This document shows, one piece after another, positions 35,093 through 42,765 of a stretch of DNA of 64,000 nt. The stretch is from positions 62,001 to 126,000 of the forward strand of contig JAVBUO010000011.1 of NCBI GenBank assembly GCA_031555315.1, read 5' to 3'. Under the pieces are notes generated by a model. The model saw only the letters and a program-made list of their open reading frames with translations. It was not told the DNA's origin and did no database searches. A program made the position numbers and the translations under genes. The number at the start of each line of letters is the position of its first letter. Within the stretch, counting starts at the first letter, position 1. This DNA comes from JAVBJV01 sp031555315 (lineage in GTDB: Bacteria > Pseudomonadota > Alphaproteobacteria > Acetobacterales > Acetobacteraceae).

Positions 35093-35341
35093 TCAGGCCT
35101 TGGGCGGCGCCATCCGGCGCAGTTCGCCTGCCTGGACACTGTGCGTCGCGCTGGCCAGAACGTTCAGAATTGCCGAATCGGACATGGACCGCGCCATCAG
35201 CCCCAGCGCCCCGCCCAGCATTGCCGAGGCGATGGCGATTTCGCTGATATTCTGTCCGGCCATATATTCTATGGCCTTGTCCACGACAGACCCCGCATGG
35301 CTGAGATCGTCCGGTGCCTGGCCGGAAGAGTCGAATTCCAT
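35093..35341 (-). CDS. small hypothetical protein between the two precursors (candidate immunity/accessory)
   Basis: 82-aa protein convergent with precursor 1. The ATG at 35341 has GGAG six bases upstream; a GTG at 35353 would add four residues. Acidic N-terminus MEFDSSGQAPDDLSH, then an Ala/Gly/Ile-rich helix (ISEIAIASAMLGGALGLMA), then a polar C-terminal helix ending ELRRMAPPKA. No family recognised and no double-glycine leader. Location between the precursors and small size make an immunity or accessory role possible, but this is context only; opposite orientation argues for separate control. Confidence 0.6.
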   Translation of the reverse strand: MEFDSSGQAPDDLSHAGSVVDKAIEYMAGQNISEIAIASAMLGGALGLMARSMSDSAILNVLASATHSVQAGELRRMAPPKA

Positions 35342-35814
35342 AGCCCACTCCACATCTAGAATATGCCGAAGAATCGGTGTGTCAGTTGCGCATCCCAGCT
35401 CGACCCTGCAAGGGGCAAATTAGATCATACAGTGCGATTGTAACTTTGCAGCAACACTCGAAGGTTTAAGTCGCCAGGCATTCTTTCCAACCTATGGGAA
35501 ATTAGTAATTTTTAACCTTAATGCACAAAAATCATATTAAATTTAAAATTTACCCATCCCTTAATCTAAGATTTTTTTGAAATGTCTATATTTGGTTTTA
35601 TTTCTCCAAATTTACTAAATTTCGGTCTATACATACCGCTTAAATTACCATATATCTTTCCTTGCATGACACTTTGACGTTAGAGAAGAGGGCAGAAAAA
35701 GGCTGAATTTTCTACATTTACTCAGCCTGACTTACAAATGTCCTATCATCTTTCATCTTGGTGTGTGATGCAAAATTATTTTTCGTCCTCAGTCTAAAAA
35801 TTGGAGTTGTCTTT
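35342..35814. other. AT-rich leader region before precursor 2
   Basis: About 470 bases, strongly AT-rich from about 35430 to 35800, without a supportable gene. It contains the second conserved upstream element (35641-35667) and a small hairpin GGCTGA(35701-35706)/TCAGCC(35724-35729). The last 45 bases (TTTTTCGTCCTCAGTCTAAAAATTGGAGTTGT region) match those before precursor 1. Confidence 0.55.
35641..35667 (+). promoter_or_regulatory. conserved upstream element, copy 2
   Basis: TAAATTACCaTATaTctttCC...GCAT, the counterpart of 34607-34632. The spacing to the start codon is 174 bases against 171 in copy 1, supporting cassette duplication and a shared control site. Confidence 0.45.
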
Positions 35815-36012
35815 ATGACACAGATCCATGAACTAACTCTTGAAGAAGCGAGCGTCGTGGCTGGCGGTTGCAAACCCTGCACGCCGGTGAAGCCGACCCC
35901 CCCCACCCCCCCCGCTCCCCCCACCCCGACGAAGCCCTGCGGCACATTCACGTTCAAGGGTTTCCTCGTAGCGATCTTCGCCGCCCTGGGGGTCAGGATC
36001 TCCTTCTGCTGA
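35815..36012 (+). CDS. double-glycine leader peptide 2 with proline-rich linker (putative microcin/bacteriocin precursor)
   Basis: 65-aa precursor. The leader MTQIHELTLEEASVVAGG differs from that of precursor 1 at only five of 18 positions and keeps L-12, E-8, V-4 and GG. The predicted mature peptide (47 aa) has three parts: a CKPC start (Cys 19 and 22), a proline-rich linker KPTPPTPPAPPTPTKPC (Cys 42), and a hydrophobic C-terminal helix (FKGFLVAIFAALGVRI) ending in Cys65. TTGGAG lies about 9 bases before the ATG. Its 3' region opens with TGAGATCGAA exactly as in precursor 1. The poly-C linker is a possible slippage site. Activity unproven; the family resemblance is to exported class II peptides, not to a named microcin. 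Confidence 0.82.
   Translation: MTQIHELTLEEASVVAGGCKPCTPVKPTPPTPPAPPTPTKPCGTFTFKGFLVAIFAALGVRISFC
35897..35927 (+). repeat. poly-C tracts inside precursor gene 2
   Basis: C8 at 35897-35904, C8 at 35906-35913, C6 at 35917-35922 and C4 at 35924-35927, encoding the Pro/Thr linker. Homopolymers of this length can slip in replication and are also error-prone in sequencing. Confidence 0.9.
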
Positions 36013-36107
36013 GATCGAAGGTTGTCCCCTGTTGCGATGGTGATCCGGCAGCCGGATAACGGTCTGCGATCCGTCGGCACAGGAGGCATCTTTTCTTTCG
36101 ACAGAAT

Positions 36108-36141
36108 AGGAAGTCCCCGAGCGTTCGGGGACTTCCTTTTT
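36108..36141 (+). terminator. terminator of precursor gene 2
   Basis: AGGAAGTCCCCGA (36108-36120) and TCGGGGACTTCCT (36125-36137) form a perfect 13-bp stem with a GCGT loop followed by TTTT. It separates precursor 2 from the exporter genes. Confidence 0.92.
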
Positions 36142-36286
36142 CATTCTATAGTCATGTATATATTTTATCTGCCCACAAAAATTCCGGCAGCGTTATTAAA
36201 ATCCATACCACGGCACACAGAACACACGATCATTGTTTCGTAATTGTTGATTTATTAAAGACCGCTTCGGATTGTGAGTTTTTGTT

Positions 36287-37534
36287 ATGTTTCGCACAGA
36301 AGTTCTTGATGCTCAGAAAAACCGCCTCGAAGGCGATGTTATTCTTGTCTCTCCCTTTACCTGGTTCGGTCTGACCGGCCTGTACGTGCTCTTGGTCTTC
36401 GGTGCGCTGATTTACCTGGCATTTGGGTCCTACGCCCGCACAGAAACCGTGCCCGGACGGATCTACCCCTCGACCGGGGTCGTCGCCATCACACCGCGTA
36501 CCCCCGGCATGGTCACACACGTCGCCGTGAGGGACGGGCAACAGGTGCGGGCCGGCGACCTGCTGGCGGCCGTTAAGGTCGAACAGAACTCGGTGGCGGG
36601 CCACAGTGCCGAAGAACGTGCGTTGCAGGCGGTCGAAGGGCAGATCACCGCCTACGAGCAGCAAAATCAATTTTTGCGTGAATCTTTGGCGGCCGAAATC
36701 GCCGGTCTGCAGGCCCAGATCACCGGTGCCGATGCCGAACTGGTGTCGTTCGCCGAACAGATCCGCGCGCAGACCAACATCGTCGAACTGCAACGCCGCG
36801 AAAACAGCGAGGTGCAGACGCTGCTGGAAACCGGCGCGATTTCCCGCCGCGAACTGCAGCGCCGCGAGGAAACCCTGATCTCGCGCGAGCAGCAGCTTTC
36901 ATCCCTGATCCAGCAGCAGGCGCAGGTCAGCAGCCGCCGCGAACAGGCCATCCGCCAGATCGCCGAACGCCAGGCGAGTTCCCTGCTGCAAAGCTCGCGG
37001 ATCGAGGTCGAGGTCGCCAATCTGGAACGCAGCAAGGCCGAACTGGAAGGCAGGCGCAGCTATACGCTGACCGCACCGCTGGACGGGCGGATCACCGCGC
37101 TGACCGCCCGTGTCGGCGATTCGCTCGATGGCGCGCGCTCGCTGATGTCGCTGATCCCGACCGGCGGCAAGCTGCAGGTCGAACTGCACGTTCCCAGCAG
37201 CGCAATCGGGTTCATGCGCGAGGGGCAGGAAGTCCGCCTGCGCCTCGACGCCTTTCCCTACCAGCGATTCGGCACCGTCACCTCGCATATCCAGCGTATT
37301 GCCGAAGCGCCCACCATCGAGGTGCAGGCCCCGGCCGGCATGGCGGCTCAGGGGATGACCAGCGGCCCCATGTATCTGGTCATCGCCACCCTGGACGAGG
37401 ATTTCTTGTTGGCATTCGGGCGCGAAATGCGTTTCCAGCCAGGGATGACCCTTCAGGCCACCATCATCACCGAGCGCCGTTCCCTGTTCGAATGGCTGTT
37501 TGAACCCGTTCTAGCCGTGCAGTACCGTTCATGA
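36287..37534 (+). CDS. HlyD/CvaA-type membrane fusion protein of the peptide exporter
   Basis: 415-aa periplasmic adaptor that links an inner-membrane ABC exporter to an outer-membrane TolC-type channel. A short cytoplasmic N-terminus is followed by one membrane helix (about residues 26-48). The first lipoyl half is GRIYPSTGVVAITPRTPGMV, then a long coiled-coil hairpin (about 100-245, rich in Q/E/R), the second lipoyl half YTLTAPLDGRITALTARVGD, and a beta-barrel region (LQVELHVPSSAIGFMREGQE). Length and order match CvaA/MchE. Its stop overlaps the ABC transporter start (ATGA). No TolC gene is in the window. Confidence 0.92.
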   Translation: MFRTEVLDAQKNRLEGDVILVSPFTWFGLTGLYVLLVFGALIYLAFGSYARTETVPGRIYPSTGVVAITPRTPGMVTHVAVRDGQQVRAGDLLAAVKVEQNSVAGHSAEERALQAVEGQITAYEQQNQFLRESLAAEIAGLQAQITGADAELVSFAEQIRAQTNIVELQRRENSEVQTLLETGAISRRELQRREETLISREQQLSSLIQQQAQVSSRREQAIRQIAERQASSLLQSSRIEVEVANLERSKAELEGRRSYTLTAPLDGRITALTARVGDSLDGARSLMSLIPTGGKLQVELHVPSSAIGFMREGQEVRLRLDAFPYQRFGTVTSHIQRIAEAPTIEVQAPAGMAAQGMTSGPMYLVIATLDEDFLLAFGREMRFQPGMTLQATIITERRSLFEWLFEPVLAVQYRS

Positions 37535-39708
37535 AAAATGCAGCCTCTCTGTTGAATTTTAGCGGCGGCAACAAGGTCCGCCCGCTCATGCAGACCGAGG
37601 CCGCCGAATGCGGTCTGGCATGTATCGCCATGGTTCTGAACTACTACGGTTCGGACGTCGATCTGTCGTCGATGCGCCGGCAATACGCCCTCAGCCCGCG
37701 CGGCACCACGCTGAAGGAACTGATCGGCATTGCCAATACGCTGAACCTGATCACGCGCGGGGTAAAATGCCCGCTGGAAGTGCTTCACGAACTGCCCACC
37801 CCCGCCATCCTGCACTGGGACATGAATCACTTCGTGGTGCTGGAAGCGGTTCGCGGGCAGGTCAAGAAACGCTACATCATCCACGATCCCGCCCGCGGGA
37901 CGCGCGTGCTCACCCAGGCCGAAATATCGCGCCATTACACCGGCATCGCGCTGGAACTGCGCCAGGGCAGCGATTTCAAGCCGGTCAAGGCACGCGAGAA
38001 ACTGCGCTTCATGCAGCTCTGGAGCAATATCCAGGGGCTGAAGCGTTCGGTCGTTCAGGTGTTCCTGCTGACCCTGGTGCTGCAGGCTTTCGTGCTCGTC
38101 AGCCCCTATCTGCTGCAGGTCTCCGTCGATACGGTCCTGCCCAGCCTCGACCTCGACTTTCTGGCCGTGCTGACGCTGGGCTTCGCGGGGTTTGCGGTGA
38201 TCTATGTCGCAGCAAATCTGTTGCGAGGGTTCGTGCTGATGCGGCTCGGCATCGCCTTCAGTTTCCAGATCGGCATCAATCTGGCGCGCCGGCTGCTGCG
38301 CCTGCCCATCCCGTATTTTGAACGGCGGCATATCGGCGACATCCTGTCGCGCTTCCTGTCGATCGAACCGATTCAGGAGGTTCTGTCGACCGGCGCCGTC
38401 GCCGCGGTGGTGGATAGCTGTCTGGCAATCGTCACCCTCGGGCTGATGCTGTTCTACAGCCCGCGCCTGACCCTGATCACACTGATCGCGTTCCTTCTGT
38501 ATCTCGGCCTCCGCCTGGCGACCTATACGCTGGAGCGCCGGCGCAGTGAAAACCTGATCGTCATGGAAGCGCGCCAGCAATCCACCGTGATCGAAACCCT
38601 GCGCGGCATCACCACGCTGCGCATCTTCGGGCGCGAAGACGACCGGATGACCATCTGGCAGAACCGCATGGCCGACACGGTCAATGCGCGCATCGCCGTC
38701 ACCCGGCTGCACCTGTTGCAGGAGAACGCCAGCCTGCTGCTGTTCACCGTGGAAAACATCCTGGTCATCTACTTTGCCATCCGTCTGGCCATCGAAGGCG
38801 GCTTCAGCGTCGGGATGGTGTTCGCCTACATGGCCTATAAACAGCAATTCGCCGAAAAGGCCGCCAGCGCCATCAACGAACTGATGAAAATCCGCCTGCT
38901 GGCGCTGCACCTCGAACGTATGGCGGACATCGCCCTGCAGGAGGAGGACGCCTGCTTCCAGCCGCGCCCGTCCAGCGACAAGCACATCAGCGGCGCCATC
39001 CAGCTGTCCAACATCGTCTATCGCTACGCCCCCACCGAACCCGCCGTCCTGAACGGGATTTCGCTGAACATCGGCAGCGGCGACCATGTGGCGATCACCG
39101 GTCCGTCCGGCGGCGGCAAGTCGACGTTGCTCAAGATCATGCTGGCGCTGGTCGACCCGGAAGAAGGCAAGATGATCGTCGACGGTGAACCGGTCAGCGT
39201 GATCGGCGCGCGCCGCTATCGCCAGTCGGTCGCTGCCGTGCTGCAGGATGATCAGATCTTCGCCGGCTCGATCGCCGACAACATCACCTTCTTCGACCAG
39301 CAGCCGGACATGGAATGGGCACACGAATGCGCGCAGATGGCATCGGTGCATGTCGAGATCATGGCTATGCCGATGCGCTACGAAACGCTGGTCGGCGACA
39401 TGGGAACCACGCTGTCGGGTGGACAGAAACAGCGCGTCCTGCTGGCCCGCGCGCTGTATCAGCGTCCGAAGATCCTGTTCATGGACGAAGGGACTTCGCA
39501 CCTCGACAGCCTGAACGAGCGCACGGTCAACCAGGCCATCTCGGCACTGGGGATCACCCGCGTGGTGATCGCGCACCGCGCCGAGACCATCCGCAATGCC
39601 GAGGTAGTTTACTGGCTCGAACACGGCCAGCTCTATCGCATCGACCGCGAGGTCGCGCCCACCAAGAAAACCCCGCCTGCCCAGCCCCGGCTGGAAGCGC
39701 CCGGTTAG
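37531..39708 (+). CDS. peptidase-containing ABC exporter (CvaB type) with C39 domain
   Basis: 725-aa inner-membrane exporter that removes double-glycine leaders and exports the peptide. The N-terminal C39 cysteine peptidase (about residues 15-140) has the full catalytic set: Q21 and C27 in MQTEAAECGLACIAMVL, H100 in MNHFVVLEAV, D119 in IIHDPARGT. Six membrane helices follow (about 165-440), then the ATPase: Walker A GPSGGGKST, signature LSGGQKQR, Walker B ILFMDEGTSHLD and switch His in VVIAHRAET. Overlaps the HlyD gene by 4 bases. With two cognate leaders upstream, this is a self-contained peptide maturation and export unit. Confidence 0.95.
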   Translation: MKNAASLLNFSGGNKVRPLMQTEAAECGLACIAMVLNYYGSDVDLSSMRRQYALSPRGTTLKELIGIANTLNLITRGVKCPLEVLHELPTPAILHWDMNHFVVLEAVRGQVKKRYIIHDPARGTRVLTQAEISRHYTGIALELRQGSDFKPVKAREKLRFMQLWSNIQGLKRSVVQVFLLTLVLQAFVLVSPYLLQVSVDTVLPSLDLDFLAVLTLGFAGFAVIYVAANLLRGFVLMRLGIAFSFQIGINLARRLLRLPIPYFERRHIGDILSRFLSIEPIQEVLSTGAVAAVVDSCLAIVTLGLMLFYSPRLTLITLIAFLLYLGLRLATYTLERRRSENLIVMEARQQSTVIETLRGITTLRIFGREDDRMTIWQNRMADTVNARIAVTRLHLLQENASLLLFTVENILVIYFAIRLAIEGGFSVGMVFAYMAYKQQFAEKAASAINELMKIRLLALHLERMADIALQEEDACFQPRPSSDKHISGAIQLSNIVYRYAPTEPAVLNGISLNIGSGDHVAITGPSGGGKSTLLKIMLALVDPEEGKMIVDGEPVSVIGARRYRQSVAAVLQDDQIFAGSIADNITFFDQQPDMEWAHECAQMASVHVEIMAMPMRYETLVGDMGTTLSGGQKQRVLLARALYQRPKILFMDEGTSHLDSLNERTVNQAISALGITRVVIAHRAETIRNAEVVYWLEHGQLYRIDREVAPTKKTPPAQPRLEAPG

Positions 39709-39870
39709 AGCAGATCGTGATCGGGTGGGATCACCCGATCACGTGAAGATGCTCGACAGACAAAGACCTAGAGCAGATCGTGATCGGGTGGAATCACCCG
39801 ATCGCGTGAAGATGCTCGACAGACAAAGATCTAGAGCAGATCGTGATCGGGTGGGATCACCCGGTCACGA
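39706..39870. repeat. three tandem 63-bp palindromic repeats
   Basis: Units start TAGAGCAGATCG at 39706, 39769 and 39832 (last one partial). Each contains the inverted repeat CGTGATCGGGTG-GGAT-CACCCGATCACG with minor changes. The TAG of the first unit is the stop codon of the ABC exporter gene. A fourth single copy lies at 42672. Also a plausible bidirectional terminator between the convergent exporter genes. Confidence 0.9.
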
Positions 39871-41730
39871 TAGGGCGGCCGGGTTTTCGGCTTGGTCACG
39901 CGCACTTGGCCCCTCGCGCCGGAGGTTTTCACCGCGTGCCGCGGCTTCGGCCTGGCTCGCCCACATGCGCGCATACAGTCCCGCCTGCGCCAGCAGCGCG
40001 GCATGCGCGCCGCGTTCGACAATAACCCCGTCACGCAGCACGATGATCTCGTCGGCGTCCACCACGGTGGACAGGCGATGCGCGATCACCAGCGTGGTGC
40101 GATCGCGCGACACATCGGTCAGCGCCTGCTGGATGTCCTGTTCCGTGCGGGTGTCCAGCGCGCTGGTCGCCTCGTCGAGGATCAGAATCCGCGGGTTCTT
40201 CAGGATCGTGCGCGCGATCGCCACGCGCTGTTTTTCCCCGCCCGACAGTTTCAGCCCGCGTTCGCCGACCCGTGTCTCATAGCCATCCGGCAGCTTCAGC
40301 ACGAAATCGTGCACCTGCGCGTGTCTGGCAGCCTGTTCGATCTCGTCCCGCGATGCATCGGGCCGGCCATAGGCGATGTTGTAACCGATCGTGTCGTTGA
40401 ACAGCACGGTGTCCTGCGGCACCACGCCGATCGCCGCACGCACGCTGGCCTGCCGCACGTCGCGGATGTTCTGCCCGTCGATCAGGATGCAACCCTGCGT
40501 TACGTCGTAAAAACGGAACAGCAGCCGGCTGATCGTCGACTTTCCCGCCCCGGTCGGCCCGACGATCGCCAGCTTCTTCCCGGCCGGCACCGTGAACGAA
40601 ATCCCCTTCAGGATCTCGCGGTCGGGACGATAACCGAAATGCACGCCCTCGAACCGTATCTCTGCATTACCGACCACAAGCGCCGGCGCGCCGGGCGCAT
40701 CATCCACCTCGCGTTCGACATCCAACAGACGGAACATGTCCTCCATGTCCACCAGCCCCTGCTTGATTTCGCGATAGGTGAACCCGAGGAAGTTCAGCGG
40801 CAGGTAAAGCTGGATCAGATAGGTGTTGACCAGCACGAAGCCGCCTACCGTCATCGTGCCGTCGCGCACCCCCAGCGCCGCCAGCAGCATCACCACGGCC
40901 AGGCCGACGGCGATGATCACCGCCTGCCCGGTATTCAGCGCATTCAGCGTCACCTGGCTTTTCACTGCGGCGCGTTCGTAGCGCGCCTGGGCCTCGTCGT
41001 AACGCCGGGCCTCGTGTTCCTCGTTGCCGAAATATTTGACGGTCTCGTAGTTCAGCAGAGAGTCGACCGCCTTGTTGTTCGCCTCGGAATCGCTCTGGTT
41101 CATCGACCGGCGAAACTGCGTGCGCCATTCGCTGAACGCGATGCTGAACCACGTGTAAGCGACGATCGTCGCGAAGATCACGCCGGCCAGCAGCGGGCCG
41201 AACAGCCACCACACGAAACCGGCGACCAGCACGATTTCGAACAGCGTCGGGACGATATTGAAGGTCGCGAACCGCAGCACCGTTTCGATCCCGCGCACCC
41301 CGCGTTCGATGGTGCGCGACAGCCCGCCGGTCTGCCGGTCGAGATGGAACCGCAGGCTGAGCGCATGCAAATGGTGGAATGTTTCCATCGCCACCTTGCG
41401 GATCACGCGTTGCTGCACCTTGGCGAACACGGCATCGCGCAATTCACCGAAAGCCGCCGACAGCACGCGCAACAGACCATAGGCGACGATCACCGACACG
41501 ATCGCCGAAATCGCCACGGCCTCCGGTCCGCCGGCGTATGCGCCGAGCATGTCGACGGCGCGGGCATAGACGATCGGCACATACACATTGGCGATCTTGG
41601 CCAGCACCAGGAACAGCATCGCCACCACCACCCGCACCCGCGCGCCGGTCTCGCCCGCCGGCCACAGGTAAGTCATCAGGTTGCGCAACGTACCCGTGTG
41701 GGAATCGGACCTGCCGTCCCGGCGTTTCAT
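39865..41730 (-). CDS. Atm1/HMT1-type ABC exporter
   Basis: 621-aa half-transporter of the ABCB7/Atm1 group (glutathione-linked or Fe-S precursor and metal-conjugate export), acting as a homodimer in the inner membrane. The membrane domain shows the family segments FHHLHALSLRFHLDRQTGGL, GIETVLRFATFNIVPTLFEI and NYETVKYFGNEEHE. ATPase: Walker A GPTGAGKST, LSGGEKQR, ILDEATSALD, IAHRLST. The start at 41730 (MKRRDGRSDS) has AGGGG nine bases upstream; several upstream in-frame ATGs up to 41844 would overlap the divergent Nudix gene. The final bases run into the third palindromic repeat. Confidence 0.92.
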   Translation of the reverse strand: MKRRDGRSDSHTGTLRNLMTYLWPAGETGARVRVVVAMLFLVLAKIANVYVPIVYARAVDMLGAYAGGPEAVAISAIVSVIVAYGLLRVLSAAFGELRDAVFAKVQQRVIRKVAMETFHHLHALSLRFHLDRQTGGLSRTIERGVRGIETVLRFATFNIVPTLFEIVLVAGFVWWLFGPLLAGVIFATIVAYTWFSIAFSEWRTQFRRSMNQSDSEANNKAVDSLLNYETVKYFGNEEHEARRYDEAQARYERAAVKSQVTLNALNTGQAVIIAVGLAVVMLLAALGVRDGTMTVGGFVLVNTYLIQLYLPLNFLGFTYREIKQGLVDMEDMFRLLDVEREVDDAPGAPALVVGNAEIRFEGVHFGYRPDREILKGISFTVPAGKKLAIVGPTGAGKSTISRLLFRFYDVTQGCILIDGQNIRDVRQASVRAAIGVVPQDTVLFNDTIGYNIAYGRPDASRDEIEQAARHAQVHDFVLKLPDGYETRVGERGLKLSGGEKQRVAIARTILKNPRILILDEATSALDTRTEQDIQQALTDVSRDRTTLVIAHRLSTVVDADEIIVLRDGVIVERGAHAALLAQAGLYARMWASQAEAAARGENLRREGPSARDQAENPAALS

Positions 41731-41834
41731 GCTGCTCATCCCCTGCATGTGGCATGCGCGCCCCTGAACGAAAAGCCCCATAGGCGAACGGGGAAATCTG
41801 GCATAAGCACTCCGCAGACACACAGCGGTTTCCG

Positions 41835-42674
41835 ATGCAGACACACCTTTTCCGCCGCCACGTTCTTACCTGCAACAATGTGCATCTGCCCGGCGGGCGG
41901 ATCGCATTCTACATCGGCCGCGCTCTGGCCGGTCTGCTCGACCCGCCCGTGGCACAGGCGCTGACGTTTTGGCCGCAGCATTTCCATTTCGACAAGGACG
42001 GCATTTCCATACACCCCGGCCGTGCCGCCGCCGCCCTGCCCGGCGTCGCGCAGCGATTGTCCGACCGCGGCCATTTTCGCTGGCGCGGCGAAATGTTCGA
42101 CGTGCGCGCAACGCCCGACGGCCCGGTGCTGGCCGAACTGGACCGCGGCGCGCTGCCGGTATTCGGCATGCTGGCCCAGGGGGTGCACCTGAACGGCCTG
42201 GTCCGCCGCGCGGACGGTCTGCATGTCTGGATCGCACGCCGTGCCGCCGACAAGAAGCTCGATCCCGGCAAGCTCGACAATCTGGTCGCCGGCGGCATGC
42301 CCGCCGGCCTCGGCCCCGAGGAAACCCTGCTGAAAGAGGCCGGGGAAGAAGCCTCGATCCCGCCCGAACTGATCGCACAGGCCCGGAAAACCGGCGAAAT
42401 TTCCTATGCCATGGCGCGCGAGGAAGGGCTGCGGCGCGACCATCTGCACTGCTACGACCTGTTTCTGCCCGAGGATTTCACCCCGGAACCGGCCGACGGC
42501 GAGGTCGAGGCGTTCGAGCTCTGGCCCGTCCGGCGCGTGTTCGAGGCAGTGCGCGATACCGAGGATTTCAAGTTCAACGTCAATCTGGTGCTGATCGACC
42601 TGCTGCTGCGCCATGGCGAGATCGACCCGGCCAGCCCCGACGGCGCATGGCTGCAACGCGGATTGCGCACCTAG
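41835..42674 (+). CDS. DUF4743-Nudix hydrolase
   Basis: 279 aa. The N-terminal part (about 1-115) resembles DUF4743, seen in Tnr3-like thiamine-pyrophosphokinase-associated Nudix proteins. The C-terminal Nudix box starts GGMPAGLGPEETLLKEAGEE (about residues 153-172), with Lys in place of the usual Arg before EAGEE. HLHCYDLFLPEDFTPEP follows. Such enzymes hydrolyse damaged nucleoside or thiamine diphosphates; the substrate is unproven. Divergent from the Atm1-like gene. The stop codon TAG is part of a dispersed palindromic repeat. Confidence 0.87.
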   Translation: MQTHLFRRHVLTCNNVHLPGGRIAFYIGRALAGLLDPPVAQALTFWPQHFHFDKDGISIHPGRAAAALPGVAQRLSDRGHFRWRGEMFDVRATPDGPVLAELDRGALPVFGMLAQGVHLNGLVRRADGLHVWIARRAADKKLDPGKLDNLVAGGMPAGLGPEETLLKEAGEEASIPPELIAQARKTGEISYAMAREEGLRRDHLHCYDLFLPEDFTPEPADGEVEAFELWPVRRVFEAVRDTEDFKFNVNLVLIDLLLRHGEIDPASPDGAWLQRGLRT

Positions 42675-42720
42675 AGCAGATCGCGATCAGGTGGGATCAC
42701 CCGGTTACGAGAAATGCTCC
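42672..42720. repeat. single palindromic repeat, fourth copy
   Basis: TAGAGCAGATCGCGATCAGG followed by TGGGATCACCCGGTTACG, the same family as 39706-39870 but diverged and ending GAGAAATGCTCC. It overlaps the Nudix stop codon and fills most of the gap before hisG. Confidence 0.85.
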
Positions 42721-42765
42721 AGGCTGGTGGACTGCGGCCTTTCTGATGGTAAACTCAGCCCCGTC

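Noticed and set aside
39706..39870. Possible CRISPR array because of three regular repeats
   Set aside because: The repeats are directly tandem with a 63-bp period and have no unique spacers; each is a palindromic element, and no cas genes are present.
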